A DNA stretch of 5,814 nt from Coriobacteriia bacterium (GTDB taxonomy: Bacteria; Actinomycetota; Coriobacteriia; Coriobacteriales; QAMH01): the NCBI GenBank assembly GCA_900756605.1, contig CAAEKX010000153.1, positions 1 to 5,814 of the forward strand, in the 5' to 3' direction. Shown here in pieces: positions 1-5,775 of the stretch; position 1 is the stretch's first letter, and every line of letters begins with the position of its first letter. Below the pieces are notes generated by a model. It was not told where the DNA came from. It saw only the letters and a list, made by a program, of their open reading frames with translations, and did not search any database. A program made the position numbers and the translations under genes.

Positions 1-64
1 GACAGTTGCTCAGGGACGTTGTCTCATTTGAAAATGAGACAACGTCCCTGAGCAACTGTCTCAT
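1..64. repeat. Long palindromic intergenic repeat (29-bp perfect inverted repeat, 2-nt centre)
   Basis: Bases 1-29 are perfectly complementary to 32-60, leaving only bases 30-31 (GA) unpaired at the centre. The right half (34-64) is itself bounded by an 8-bp inverted repeat: ATGAGACA at 34-41 pairs with TGTCTCAT at 57-64. The element is therefore a head-to-head pair of about 31-base units, each able to form its own smaller hairpin, and the left unit is cut by the window edge. No run of T follows the stem, so it is a poor match to an intrinsic terminator, although it could still end or stabilise an upstream transcript. The style (GTCTC ends around a GTCCCTGAG core) resembles dispersed palindromes associated with Y1-type REP transposases in other bacteria. 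That link is inference from resemblance only. Confidence 0.8.
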
Positions 65-102
65 CACCCCGACCCGCGTATCGAGAGAGAAGGTTTGCGA
101 AC

Positions 103-738
103 GTGAAGGAAGACAAGAAGCTGCTGAAGCGTGTGACCAAGGCGGTGGACAAGCGCTTGTCGGGCAAGCGTCTCGAGCACGTCCATTCGGTTTCCGAGTG
201 CGCTGCCAAGCTTGCGCGCATATACGGAGCCAATGAATTCGACGCTCGCATTGCGGGACTGTTGCATGACTGGGACAAGCTGCTGACCGATGACGAATTA
301 CCAGCGCGTCTTGACGAGCTGGGCATCGAACGTCCCGCAAACATCGAGTACCTGTATCCGGTCTTGCACTCTTTCACGGGAGCCGCCGCCGTCAAACGCG
401 AGTTCCCCGAGCTCAGCGATGACATCATCAGCGCCATTCACAAGCATACGCTCGGCGATTTCGAGATGAGCGATCTGGACATAATCATCTTCACGGCCGA
501 GATGATCGAACCGCTTCGAAAGACGAAGGGACGCCCGCAGATCAAGCGGCTGCGCAAGATGGTAGGCGAGGCTTCGCTCGACGAACTCTATTTCGAGGCC
601 TATGCAACGACGATGGTGTCGCTTATCGAACGCAAGCGCTTCATTGATCCGGTTGCTCTCGACATCTGGAACAGCCTGGTCGAGCGCCATCATCCCATCG
701 ACAAGTCGCGTCAGGGCGACCCCGACGTCGTCTTGTAA
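103..738 (+). CDS. yqeK: YqeK-like HD-domain hydrolase, probable Ap4A hydrolase
   Basis: This 211-residue cytoplasmic protein of the HD superfamily is probably a symmetrical diadenosine tetraphosphate hydrolase (Ap4A to two ADP), the activity known for the YqeK family. The HD signature is clear: KRLEH with His26, then AGLLHDWDK with His55-Asp56, then LHSFTGA with His89, HKHTLG with His113/His115, and finally AEMIEP near residues 132-137. The last motif normally reads ADYIEP, and here Glu133 stands where the family usually has a metal-binding Asp. The start is GTG at 103, chosen because GAGAAGG at 87-93 lies 9 nt upstream. The N-terminus (about 20 residues) is lysine-rich, and the length is slightly above the usual 185-200. 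In many Gram-positives this gene lies between nadD and rsfS. rsfS follows here, and nadD would be expected just outside the window. Family assignment is firm; the exact substrate is inferred. Confidence 0.87.
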   Translation: MKEDKKLLKRVTKAVDKRLSGKRLEHVHSVSECAAKLARIYGANEFDARIAGLLHDWDKLLTDDELPARLDELGIERPANIEYLYPVLHSFTGAAAVKREFPELSDDIISAIHKHTLGDFEMSDLDIIIFTAEMIEPLRKTKGRPQIKRLRKMVGEASLDELYFEAYATTMVSLIERKRFIDPVALDIWNSLVERHHPIDKSRQGDPDVVL

Positions 739-758
739 TACAATTCGCTATCATTAAC

Positions 759-772
759 GCAAGCAAACTTGC
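759..772 (+). other. Small hairpin in the yqeK-rsfS gap
   Basis: GCAAG (759-763) pairs with CTTGC (768-772) across a CAAA loop, ending 8 nt before the rsfS ribosome binding site. The 54-nt gap between yqeK and rsfS is the widest in the four-gene block and is locally AT-rich. I found no convincing -35/-10 pair in it. The hairpin is short and may be chance; a role in RNA processing or translation of rsfS is only a possibility. Confidence 0.3.
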
Positions 773-780
773 ATGTCCAT

Positions 781-788
781 GAAGGGGG
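781..788 (+). promoter_or_regulatory. Ribosome binding site deciding the rsfS start
   Basis: GAAGGGGG lies just upstream of TTG 793 (7 nt from the GAAGG part). It falls inside the reading frame if the more upstream TTG at 769 is used, and no comparable site precedes 769. This supports 793 as the true start and removes eight residues of unlikely N-terminal sequence. Confidence 0.7.
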
Positions 789-792
789 CACG

Positions 793-1242
793 TTGACCGA
801 GCATAGCGCATTCAAGGAGCAGGCACTCGTTGCCGCGCGCGCCATCGACGAGAAGAAGGGTACCGACATAGTCATCCAGGACGTGTCAGACCTTCTCAAC
901 GTCACCGACTATTTCGTGATCTGCACGGCAGCCAATAATCGTCGCGTCGATGCGATTGCCGAGGAGGTCGAGGAGCAGCTTTTCAAGGATTTCGGCATCA
1001 AGCCGGTGAGCATCGAGGGCCTCGACGAGAGCGAGTGGGTGCTCATGGACTACGGTCCCATCGTCGTGCATATCTTCCAGCCTGGTCCGCGTGATTATTA
1101 CCGCCTTGAGCAGCTTTGGGATGCGGCTCCCACCGTGGATGTCGCGCTCGCGGGCATCGAGGATCCCGTCTACACCGAGCGCATCGCGCGTCTCCTCGAG
1201 CGTGCCGAAGGCGCAAGCCAGGACACGGTGGACGAGGACTAG
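793..1242 (+). CDS. rsfS: Ribosomal silencing factor RsfS
   Basis: RsfS (RsfA/YbeB/Iojap family) binds ribosomal protein L14 on the 50S subunit and blocks joining with 30S, lowering translation when nutrients are scarce. The protein is 149 residues from the TTG at 793. The family core spans about residues 8-112: the DIVIQDVSDL stretch, TDYFVICTA (38-46), an N-N-R turn before the central helix, EGLDESEWVLMDYG (75-88), VVHIF (91-95) and the closing DYYRLEQLWDAA. All typical conserved positions appear intact. Residues 113-149 form an extra, partly acidic C-terminal tail, longer than in the compact family members of about 105-120 residues. An alternative TTG at 769 is in frame but lacks its own Shine-Dalgarno site. 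The stop lies 3 nt before murT, so the two are almost certainly translated from one mRNA. Confidence 0.95.
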   Translation: MTEHSAFKEQALVAARAIDEKKGTDIVIQDVSDLLNVTDYFVICTAANNRRVDAIAEEVEEQLFKDFGIKPVSIEGLDESEWVLMDYGPIVVHIFQPGPRDYYRLEQLWDAAPTVDVALAGIEDPVYTERIARLLERAEGASQDTVDED

Positions 1243-1245
1243 CTC

Positions 1246-2613
1246 ATGAGTGCCAGGACGGTCTGTGCGGCGCTCGTCTGCAAAGCGACGTACCATATGC
1301 TACGCCTGCTCGGACGTGGTGGCACCTCGCTGCCCGGCAAGCTTGCCCTCAAGATTGATCCCGAATATCTGCACCGCCTGAGCCGTGGCGTGCGCACCAT
1401 CGTGATTACGGGAACCAACGGTAAGACGACGTCCACGCATATCGTTGCTCAGGCACTCGAGAACATGGGCGAGCAAGCGTTCTATAACCGCAGCGGCGCG
1501 AATCTCATCCAGGGCATCACGACGGAGTTTGCGATCCGCTCGAGCATCACGGGCAAGCCGCGCTATCGGCTTGCCGCCATCGAATGCGACGAGGGGGCGC
1601 TGCGGCGCGTATGCAAGCAGCTTGACCCGGACGTGCTCGTGGTTACGAACGTCTTCCGTGACCAGCTCGACCGCTACGGCGAGGTCACGCACACGCTCGA
1701 GAACATCATGGCGGGCGTGACGAATTCCCCGCATGCGACGCTGTGCCTCAATGCGGACGATTCGATGGTTGCCTCGATTGCCGACAAGGTTGATAACGAC
1801 GTCATTTTCTATGGCGTAAGCTGCGAGATCTATCCTGAACGCGTAGCCGACCTTTCGGATGCGACGCACTGCATCATGTGCGGGAACGAGTACGAATACG
1901 AGTATGTCACGTTTGCGCATCTGGGCGGATTTCGTTGTCCGGCTTGCGGTTACGCTCGCCCCGTTCCCATGGTTGCGGTAGAAAAGATCCTCGAGCGTCA
2001 TAGCGATAGCTGCGTGCTCGAAATCAGCGTCGATGGCGAAAGCTCGGCCGTGCCGGTCGATGTGCCTGCAAGCTACGATATCTACAATTGCGCATGCGTC
2101 GTGGCCGGCCTCCTGGCGTTTGGCTTTTCCAAGGAACAGGCCTTCGAGGCACTTGGCAAGTTCAAGCATGGCTTCGGGCGCTCGGAGGTCCTCGACGTCA
2201 ACGGTACCAAGGTGCGCCTCATGCTCATGAAGAATCCGGCAGGTTGCAATCAGATTATCAACCTGCTGCTCAACGAGACCGATGAGGACATGGGCCTCGT
2301 GTGCATACTCAATGATCAGGAGTGTGACGGTACGGATGTCTCGTGGATTTACGATGCGGGCTGGGAGGCGATCTGCGCACGCAAGCGTACGGCGATTTGC
2401 AGTGGCGACCGTGCCGAGGACATGGCGTTGCGCCTCAAGTACGCGGGCATGCCTGCGGATGGCATTCGCATCATCCACGATTATGGCGAGCTCATCGAGG
2501 AGCTTGGACGTATGGGCCATGCAGTGACGGTTGTCGCCAACTACTCGGCGATGCTCGGTTTTCGCGCGAAAGCGGCAAGCGTTCTGGGTCTCGCGGGATT
2601 CTGGGAGGGCTAG
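1246..2613 (+). CDS. murT: MurT, Mur-ligase subunit of lipid II isoglutaminyl synthase
   Basis: With GatD, MurT amidates the alpha-carboxyl of D-Glu at stem position 2 of lipid II to give D-isoglutamine, using ATP and glutamine-derived ammonia, at the cytoplasmic face of the membrane. The protein has 455 residues, close to the usual length. The central Mur-ligase domain carries the P-loop GTNGKTT (56-62), then YNRSGANL and the VTNVFRDQLDRYGE stretch (133-146). A zinc ribbon typical of MurT is inserted, with Cys209-x2-Cys212 and Cys231-x2-Cys234. LMKNPAGCNQ (327-336) opens the C-terminal DUF1727 domain, which contains DGTDVSWIYD (361-370). That region supplies the Asp known to complete the GatD catalytic triad in Staphylococcus. 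The ATG start has GAGG at 1234-1237 within the end of rsfS. No key motif is missing. Confidence 0.96.
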   Translation: MSARTVCAALVCKATYHMLRLLGRGGTSLPGKLALKIDPEYLHRLSRGVRTIVITGTNGKTTSTHIVAQALENMGEQAFYNRSGANLIQGITTEFAIRSSITGKPRYRLAAIECDEGALRRVCKQLDPDVLVVTNVFRDQLDRYGEVTHTLENIMAGVTNSPHATLCLNADDSMVASIADKVDNDVIFYGVSCEIYPERVADLSDATHCIMCGNEYEYEYVTFAHLGGFRCPACGYARPVPMVAVEKILERHSDSCVLEISVDGESSAVPVDVPASYDIYNCACVVAGLLAFGFSKEQAFEALGKFKHGFGRSEVLDVNGTKVRLMLMKNPAGCNQIINLLLNETDEDMGLVCILNDQECDGTDVSWIYDAGWEAICARKRTAICSGDRAEDMALRLKYAGMPADGIRIIHDYGELIEELGRMGHAVTVVANYSAMLGFRAKAASVLGLAGFWEG

Positions 2614-2616
2614 GCA

Positions 2617-3375
2617 ATGGCTGACGAGCGTATGCACATCACGATCGGACATCTCTACCCTGACCTGCTCAATCTCTACGGAGATCGCGGCAACACGATT
2701 GCGCTCAGCAAGCGCTGCGAGTGGCGTGGCATCGATGCGCGGGTGGTTGATCTGGGCGCAGGCCAGGATGCGGATTTCGAGGACATTGACCTCTTCTTTA
2801 TCGGGGGCGGCCAGGATTTCGATCAGCGCACGCTATTGGCGGATCTGGGTGTGGGCATTGTCGGCTCCAAAGCCTCGCGTTTGCAGCAGGCCATCGAGAA
2901 CGACGTCCCCGTACTCGCCATATGCGGCGGTTACCAGATTCTCGGCGAGTACTATGTCGATCACGAAGGCCACGAGGCTTCCTATATCGGTGCGCTGCCC
3001 ATGTATACCGAGGCGGGCGATACGCGTCTCATCGGTAACATCGTCTTCACGGCAGATGCCATCGAGGGTTCGCCTGTGGTTGTCGGATTCGAGAATCACG
3101 CAGGCCGCACGCATCTGCGCGAGGGAGCGCAAGCGCTCGGCACGGTGGTGAAGGGCTTCGGCAACAATGGCGAAGACGGCACCGAGGGTCTACGTTACCG
3201 CAATGTCATTGCGACCTACAGCCATGGCCCGCTTCTGCCCAAAAACCCACGTGTGGCAGATGCGCTCATCGAGCTTGCGCTGCAGCGCAGATATCCTGGA
3301 GCGCCGCTTTCTCATCTTGATGACACTCTTGAAGATGCAGCTCATGATACTATGGAGCAAAGACTAATCTCATAA
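2617..3375 (+). CDS. gatD: GatD, glutamine amidotransferase subunit of lipid II isoglutaminyl synthase
   Basis: GatD is a class I (triad) glutaminase that releases ammonia from glutamine and passes it to MurT for amidation of lipid II. The protein is 252 residues against about 243 in Staphylococcus. The N-terminus (HLYPDLLNLYGDRGN, 12-26) and FFIGGGQDFDQ are family hallmarks. The nucleophile is Cys103 in AICGGYQILG, FENHAGRT (158-165) is the expected conserved block, and His203 in YSHGPLLPKNP is the catalytic histidine; the acidic member of the triad comes from MurT. The last 20 residues or so are an extra, poorly recognisable acidic tail. ATG 2617 is supported by GGGAGGG at 2603-2609, inside the end of murT. 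ATG 2632 is a weaker alternative that would remove MADER. Only 3 nt separate it from murT, which fits subunits of one complex. Confidence 0.96.
   Translation: MADERMHITIGHLYPDLLNLYGDRGNTIALSKRCEWRGIDARVVDLGAGQDADFEDIDLFFIGGGQDFDQRTLLADLGVGIVGSKASRLQQAIENDVPVLAICGGYQILGEYYVDHEGHEASYIGALPMYTEAGDTRLIGNIVFTADAIEGSPVVVGFENHAGRTHLREGAQALGTVVKGFGNNGEDGTEGLRYRNVIATYSHGPLLPKNPRVADALIELALQRRYPGAPLSHLDDTLEDAAHDTMEQRLIS
3345..3353 (+). promoter_or_regulatory. Possible extended -10 promoter for the DUF4013-like gene
   Basis: TGATACTAT fits an extended -10 element (TG, one base, then TACTAT, which matches TATAAT at four of six positions). It lies inside the last codons of gatD, about 43 nt before the next start codon. 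No good -35 is found at 16-18 nt spacing, which extended -10 promoters can tolerate. It would let the membrane protein gene be transcribed apart from the murT-gatD message. This is a weak sequence-only call. Confidence 0.3.
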
Positions 3376-3395
3376 CCGTTTAATCGGAGGGAATT

Positions 3396-4736
3396 ATGGA
3401 TCAGACGAACTACAGCGGGAAGTATTTCCGTACGAGCTATGGTGACATCAAGTCATCGAAGGGCTGGTTTGGCAAGATCTGCCTGCTCGGCCTCATCTCG
3501 TTTATCCCCATATTCGGCCAGATGACTGTCTATGGGTACGCCTGGGAGTGGGCACACAAGGCGGCATGGGGTGTCGAATCGCCCATGCCCAAGAAGATTT
3601 ACGGTCGTCCGGGTAGCAAGATGCTGCGTTGGGGCTGGTTTGCGCTCGTCATCGCAATCGTGATGACCATCATTCCGGGCATCGTCTTGTCAATCGGCGG
3701 CTGGTTTAGCTCGATGGGCATGGAGACCGGCATCTACACGGCAACGGGCCGCTACATGGTCGTCACGCCGGGCAACTTCGCCTTTGCCGGCATCGGCTGG
3801 ATTCTCTACGTTGCCGGTATCGTACTCACCGTCTTTGCCAGCGTCATGATCTGGGTGGGCACCATCCGCATGACCATGTACGATCGCCTGGGTACGGGTC
3901 TGCAATTCGGCAAGATTTGGACCATGATCAAGAAGGACTTCGGCGGCCTCATGCGCATCTTCGGCATGGCGATTCTCTTCGACCTTGTCGGTGGCATCAT
4001 CATCGGCATCGTTGCTTTCATCATCGTGGTGGCCGTGCTCGGTGCTACCGTTGCACCGCTCATTTTCATGTCGAGTAACGGCATGTACTCTGACTCGGCG
4101 ATGCTCGGCTATGTCCTGACCCTCATCATGACGATGTTCCCCGTTGTCCTCGTCCTTTCCTACGTCTGGTTTGTGTACAGCGCATTTATAGAACTGCTCG
4201 TTGCCAGGGCGGTAGGTTACTGGACGCGCCAGTTTGACGTGGCTGCTTGGGGTACGAAGGATGACCCGCTGCCCTTCGAAGTCGCCGGTGGACAGTCCGA
4301 TGCGCCCCGTCCGCCCCATGCTCCGGCTGCATCTGGCGATATGCCCGCTCCGCCCACGGGTGAACCCGTGAACGTTGCTACTCCGCAACCAGCTTCTGCA
4401 GCTGCGCCTGAGGTTCCTGCGGCGCTCAATCCCGTGGCGGTCGCCGAGGCACTCGACGCCGAGCCTGAGTTGCCTGCGTCTGATGGGGCTGACGATAACG
4501 CGAGTGATGAGGCAACGCACGTCGACGTTGTCGATCCCGAGTTGGCCGAGCCCGAGGAAGCGGCGGCTGGCATTATCGCCGCGGAAGAGGACGCGGAGCA
4601 TCCCGAGGCTGCGCTCGAGGCGGGCGACGACGCGAAGGATGCGGATGCGTCGCCGTTTATCGACGATGTCGACCCCAACCTTGTCGTCTCCGAAGAGGAC
4701 GAGATGACGGAGCACCAGTCTGAGGACAAGCTCTAG
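3396..4736 (+). CDS. DUF4013-like multi-pass membrane protein with long acidic tail
   Basis: The protein has 446 residues and unknown function. Residues 1-280 form a membrane domain with hydrophobic segments at roughly 25-45, 79-103, 129-155, 187-225 (long enough for two passes or a hairpin) and 235-268. GYAWEWAHKAAWGVESPMPKK (47-67) and the RMTMYDRL...MIKKDFGG stretch (158-184) resemble the GY-R-x-G-LP and amphipathic linker pattern of DUF4013 membrane proteins; I rate that match as likely, not certain. There is no cleavable signal peptide. From about 287 the chain turns into a Pro/Ala-rich linker (300-345), then a strongly acidic, probably disordered tail to the end. The tail holds an imperfect duplication, VDVVDPELAEPEEAA (376-390) and IDDVDPNLVVSEEDE (422-436). 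GGAGGG at 3386-3391 precedes the ATG. A role at the membrane next to lipid II amidation is conceivable from context only. Confidence 0.72.
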   Translation: MDQTNYSGKYFRTSYGDIKSSKGWFGKICLLGLISFIPIFGQMTVYGYAWEWAHKAAWGVESPMPKKIYGRPGSKMLRWGWFALVIAIVMTIIPGIVLSIGGWFSSMGMETGIYTATGRYMVVTPGNFAFAGIGWILYVAGIVLTVFASVMIWVGTIRMTMYDRLGTGLQFGKIWTMIKKDFGGLMRIFGMAILFDLVGGIIIGIVAFIIVVAVLGATVAPLIFMSSNGMYSDSAMLGYVLTLIMTMFPVVLVLSYVWFVYSAFIELLVARAVGYWTRQFDVAAWGTKDDPLPFEVAGGQSDAPRPPHAPAASGDMPAPPTGEPVNVATPQPASAAAPEVPAALNPVAVAEALDAEPELPASDGADDNASDEATHVDVVDPELAEPEEAAAGIIAAEEDAEHPEAALEAGDDAKDADASPFIDDVDPNLVVSEEDEMTEHQSEDKL

Positions 4737-4771
4737 AGGGCAAAAAGCGCCATCCACTTAGCATATTTTTA

Positions 4772-4800
4772 TTGCTTTCGTGTCGCACCACGAGTATTCT
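4772..4800 (+). promoter_or_regulatory. Candidate sigma-70-type promoter of rplM-rpsI
   Basis: TTGCTT (4772-4777) and TATTCT (4795-4800) are separated by exactly 17 nt, with an AT-rich stretch (ATATTTTTATT, 4763-4773) immediately upstream that could act as an UP element. Transcription would start near 4807 and give a leader of about 65 nt before the rplM GTG. The hexamers match consensus at three and four of six positions, so the call rests mainly on spacing and position. Confidence 0.5.
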
Positions 4801-4804
4801 TAAC

Positions 4805-4835
4805 GGGTTCGCTTTCAGAGCCCCGTGAAACTCTG
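4805..4835 (+). promoter_or_regulatory. Two mutually exclusive hairpins in the rplM leader
   Basis: GGGTTC (4805-4810) can pair with GAGCCC (4818-4823, one G-T wobble). Alternatively CAGAG (4816-4820) pairs with CTCTG (4831-4835). Both use bases 4818-4820, so only one can form at a time. Leaders of ribosomal protein operons often carry such switches for autoregulation by a product (L13 leaders are known in Firmicutes). I cannot match this one to a described L13 leader. Stems are short, so the call is tentative. Confidence 0.35.
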
Positions 4836-4861
4836 TGATTGAACAACATGGTAGTTTAGTT

Positions 4862-4866
4862 GGAGG
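4862..4866 (+). promoter_or_regulatory. Ribosome binding site fixing the rplM GTG start
   Basis: GGAGG sits 7 nt before GTG 4874. It lies inside the longer open frame that begins at GTG 4835, which argues that the 13 extra residues are not translated. The 4874 start also gives the expected L13 N-terminus (KTYYAKPGEVQREW). Confidence 0.88.
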
Positions 4867-4873
4867 AACACAC

Positions 4874-5308
4874 GTGAAGACCTACTATGCGAAGCCCGGC
4901 GAAGTCCAGCGCGAGTGGCTTCTGGTCGATGCGACCGACATGACCCTTGGTCGTCTTGCTTCCGCTGTTGCGCAGATCCTGCGCGGCAAGAACAAGCCGA
5001 CGTACACGCCGCATGTTGATACGGGCGATTTCGTTGTCGTCATCAACTGCGACAAGATCAAAGTAACTGGCGCCAAGGTCACCGATAAGGTGTATACCCG
5101 CATCACGGGTTATCCCGGCGGCGTGCGTCAGGAGACCTTCCAGGAGGCAATGGAGAAGCATCCCGAGCGCGTCATCGAGCACGCCGTCAAGGGCATGCTC
5201 CCCAAGAACACGCTCGGACGTCAGATGGCTAAGAAGCTCAAGGTCTATGTAGGCCCCGAGCATCCGCATCAGGCGCAGAATCCCCGCAAGATTGACCTGG
5301 AGGCATAA
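4874..5308 (+). CDS. rplM: 50S ribosomal protein L13
   Basis: L13 is an early-assembling protein of the large ribosomal subunit that binds 23S rRNA. The product is 144 residues from GTG 4874, within the usual 142-147. Conserved landmarks run in order: REWLLVDA (13-20), LGRLAS (25-30), LRGKNKPTYTPH (36-47), GDFVVVINCDKI (51-62), TGYPGG (78-83), AVKGMLPKNTLGRQM (104-118) and LKVYVGPEHPHQAQNP near the C-terminus. No key segment is missing. It is the first gene of the nearly universal rplM-rpsI pair, with its own candidate promoter and leader upstream. Its end carries the Shine-Dalgarno site of rpsI, so the two are probably translationally coupled. Confidence 0.98.
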   Translation: MKTYYAKPGEVQREWLLVDATDMTLGRLASAVAQILRGKNKPTYTPHVDTGDFVVVINCDKIKVTGAKVTDKVYTRITGYPGGVRQETFQEAMEKHPERVIEHAVKGMLPKNTLGRQMAKKLKVYVGPEHPHQAQNPRKIDLEA

Positions 5309-5311
5309 CCC

Positions 5312-5713
5312 ATGGCAGATACCAAGAAAGAAGCCATCTACTATGGCACCGGTCGCCGCAAGAACGCCATCGCTCGCGTTCGTCTCGTCCCCGGCACCGG
5401 CAAGGTCACCGTTAACAAGCGCGACGCCGAGGATTACTTCGGCCGCAAGGCGCTCGTCGAGTACGCGATGACTCCCTTCACCGTGACGGGTACGGTCAAG
5501 CATTTCGACGTCATTGCCACGCTCAATGGCGGCGGCATCTCCGGTCAGGCTGGCGCTCTGCGTCACGGCATCGCCCGTGCGTTGCTTGAGGCTGGTGACT
5601 ATCGTGCCGAGCTCAAGAAGGCCGGCTTCCTCACGCGCGATCCACGTATGGTCGAGCGCAAGAAGTATGGTCTCAAGAAGGCTCGCAAGCGTCCGCAGTT
5701 CTCCAAGCGCTAA
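5312..5713 (+). CDS. rpsI: 30S ribosomal protein S9
   Basis: S9 is part of the head of the small ribosomal subunit, and its C-terminal tail reaches the P-site tRNA anticodon stem-loop. The product has 133 residues, typical for bacteria. Landmarks are YYGTGRRKNAIARVRL (10-25), VTVNKRDAEDYF, the GGGISGQAGALRHGIARALL block (73-92), LTRDPRMVERKKYGLKKARK (107-126) and the invariant end PQFSKR, with the terminal Ser-Lys-Arg intact. ATG 5312 is 3 nt after the rplM stop and is served by GGAGG at 5299-5303 within the last codons of rplM (8-nt spacing). It is the last gene of the operon; the terminator stem begins 14 nt after the stop. Confidence 0.98.
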   Translation: MADTKKEAIYYGTGRRKNAIARVRLVPGTGKVTVNKRDAEDYFGRKALVEYAMTPFTVTGTVKHFDVIATLNGGGISGQAGALRHGIARALLEAGDYRAELKKAGFLTRDPRMVERKKYGLKKARKRPQFSKR

Positions 5714-5727
5714 GTTTCGAGAGACAT

Positions 5728-5773
5728 ATATGCAAGAAGGAGGCCCGCATCTGCGGGCCTCCTTCTTGCATAT
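5728..5773. terminator. Strong symmetrical (probably bidirectional) terminator
   Basis: Bases 5728-5749 pair perfectly with 5752-5773, a 22-bp stem around a TC centre. The GC core is GGAGGCCCGCA/TGCGGGCCTCC. The outer arms are A-rich on the left and T-rich on the right (CTTCTTGCATATT), so each strand ends with a T-rich side after the core, as expected for a terminator working in both directions. It ends the rplM-rpsI operon and would also end the convergent gene whose stop codon is 2 nt beyond the stem. Confidence 0.92.
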
Positions 5774-5775
5774 TC

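Noticed and set aside
739..768. Promoter in the AT-rich gap before rsfS
   Set aside because: TACAAT and TATCAT look like -10 elements, but neither has an acceptable -35 at 16-18 nt nor an extended TG.
1300..2652. 450-residue open frame antisense to murT
   Set aside because: It covers a fully convincing MurT/Mur ligase gene, has no recognisable family and shows the His/Arg-rich composition typical of the complement of GC-rich coding DNA.
3690..4757. 355-residue open frame antisense to the membrane protein gene
   Set aside because: Low-complexity His/Arg/Asp composition with no family motif; the + strand frame has clear membrane segments and a ribosome binding site.
4737..4772. Terminator after the membrane protein gene
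   Set aside because: There is a T-rich stretch (4765-4770), but I could not find a stable stem before it; GGC/GCC pairing around 4738-4752 is too short.
4848..4859. Three-codon leader peptide (ATG GTA GTT TAG) before rplM
   Set aside because: No ribosome binding site of its own and too short to distinguish from chance.
4835..4873. N-terminal extension of L13 from GTG 4835
   Set aside because: It contains the GGAGG site of the true start and adds residues not found in L13; it also overlaps the leader hairpin.
4856..5566. 236-residue minus-strand frame across rplM and rpsI
   Set aside because: It runs antisense through two certain ribosomal protein genes and is explained by their codon bias.
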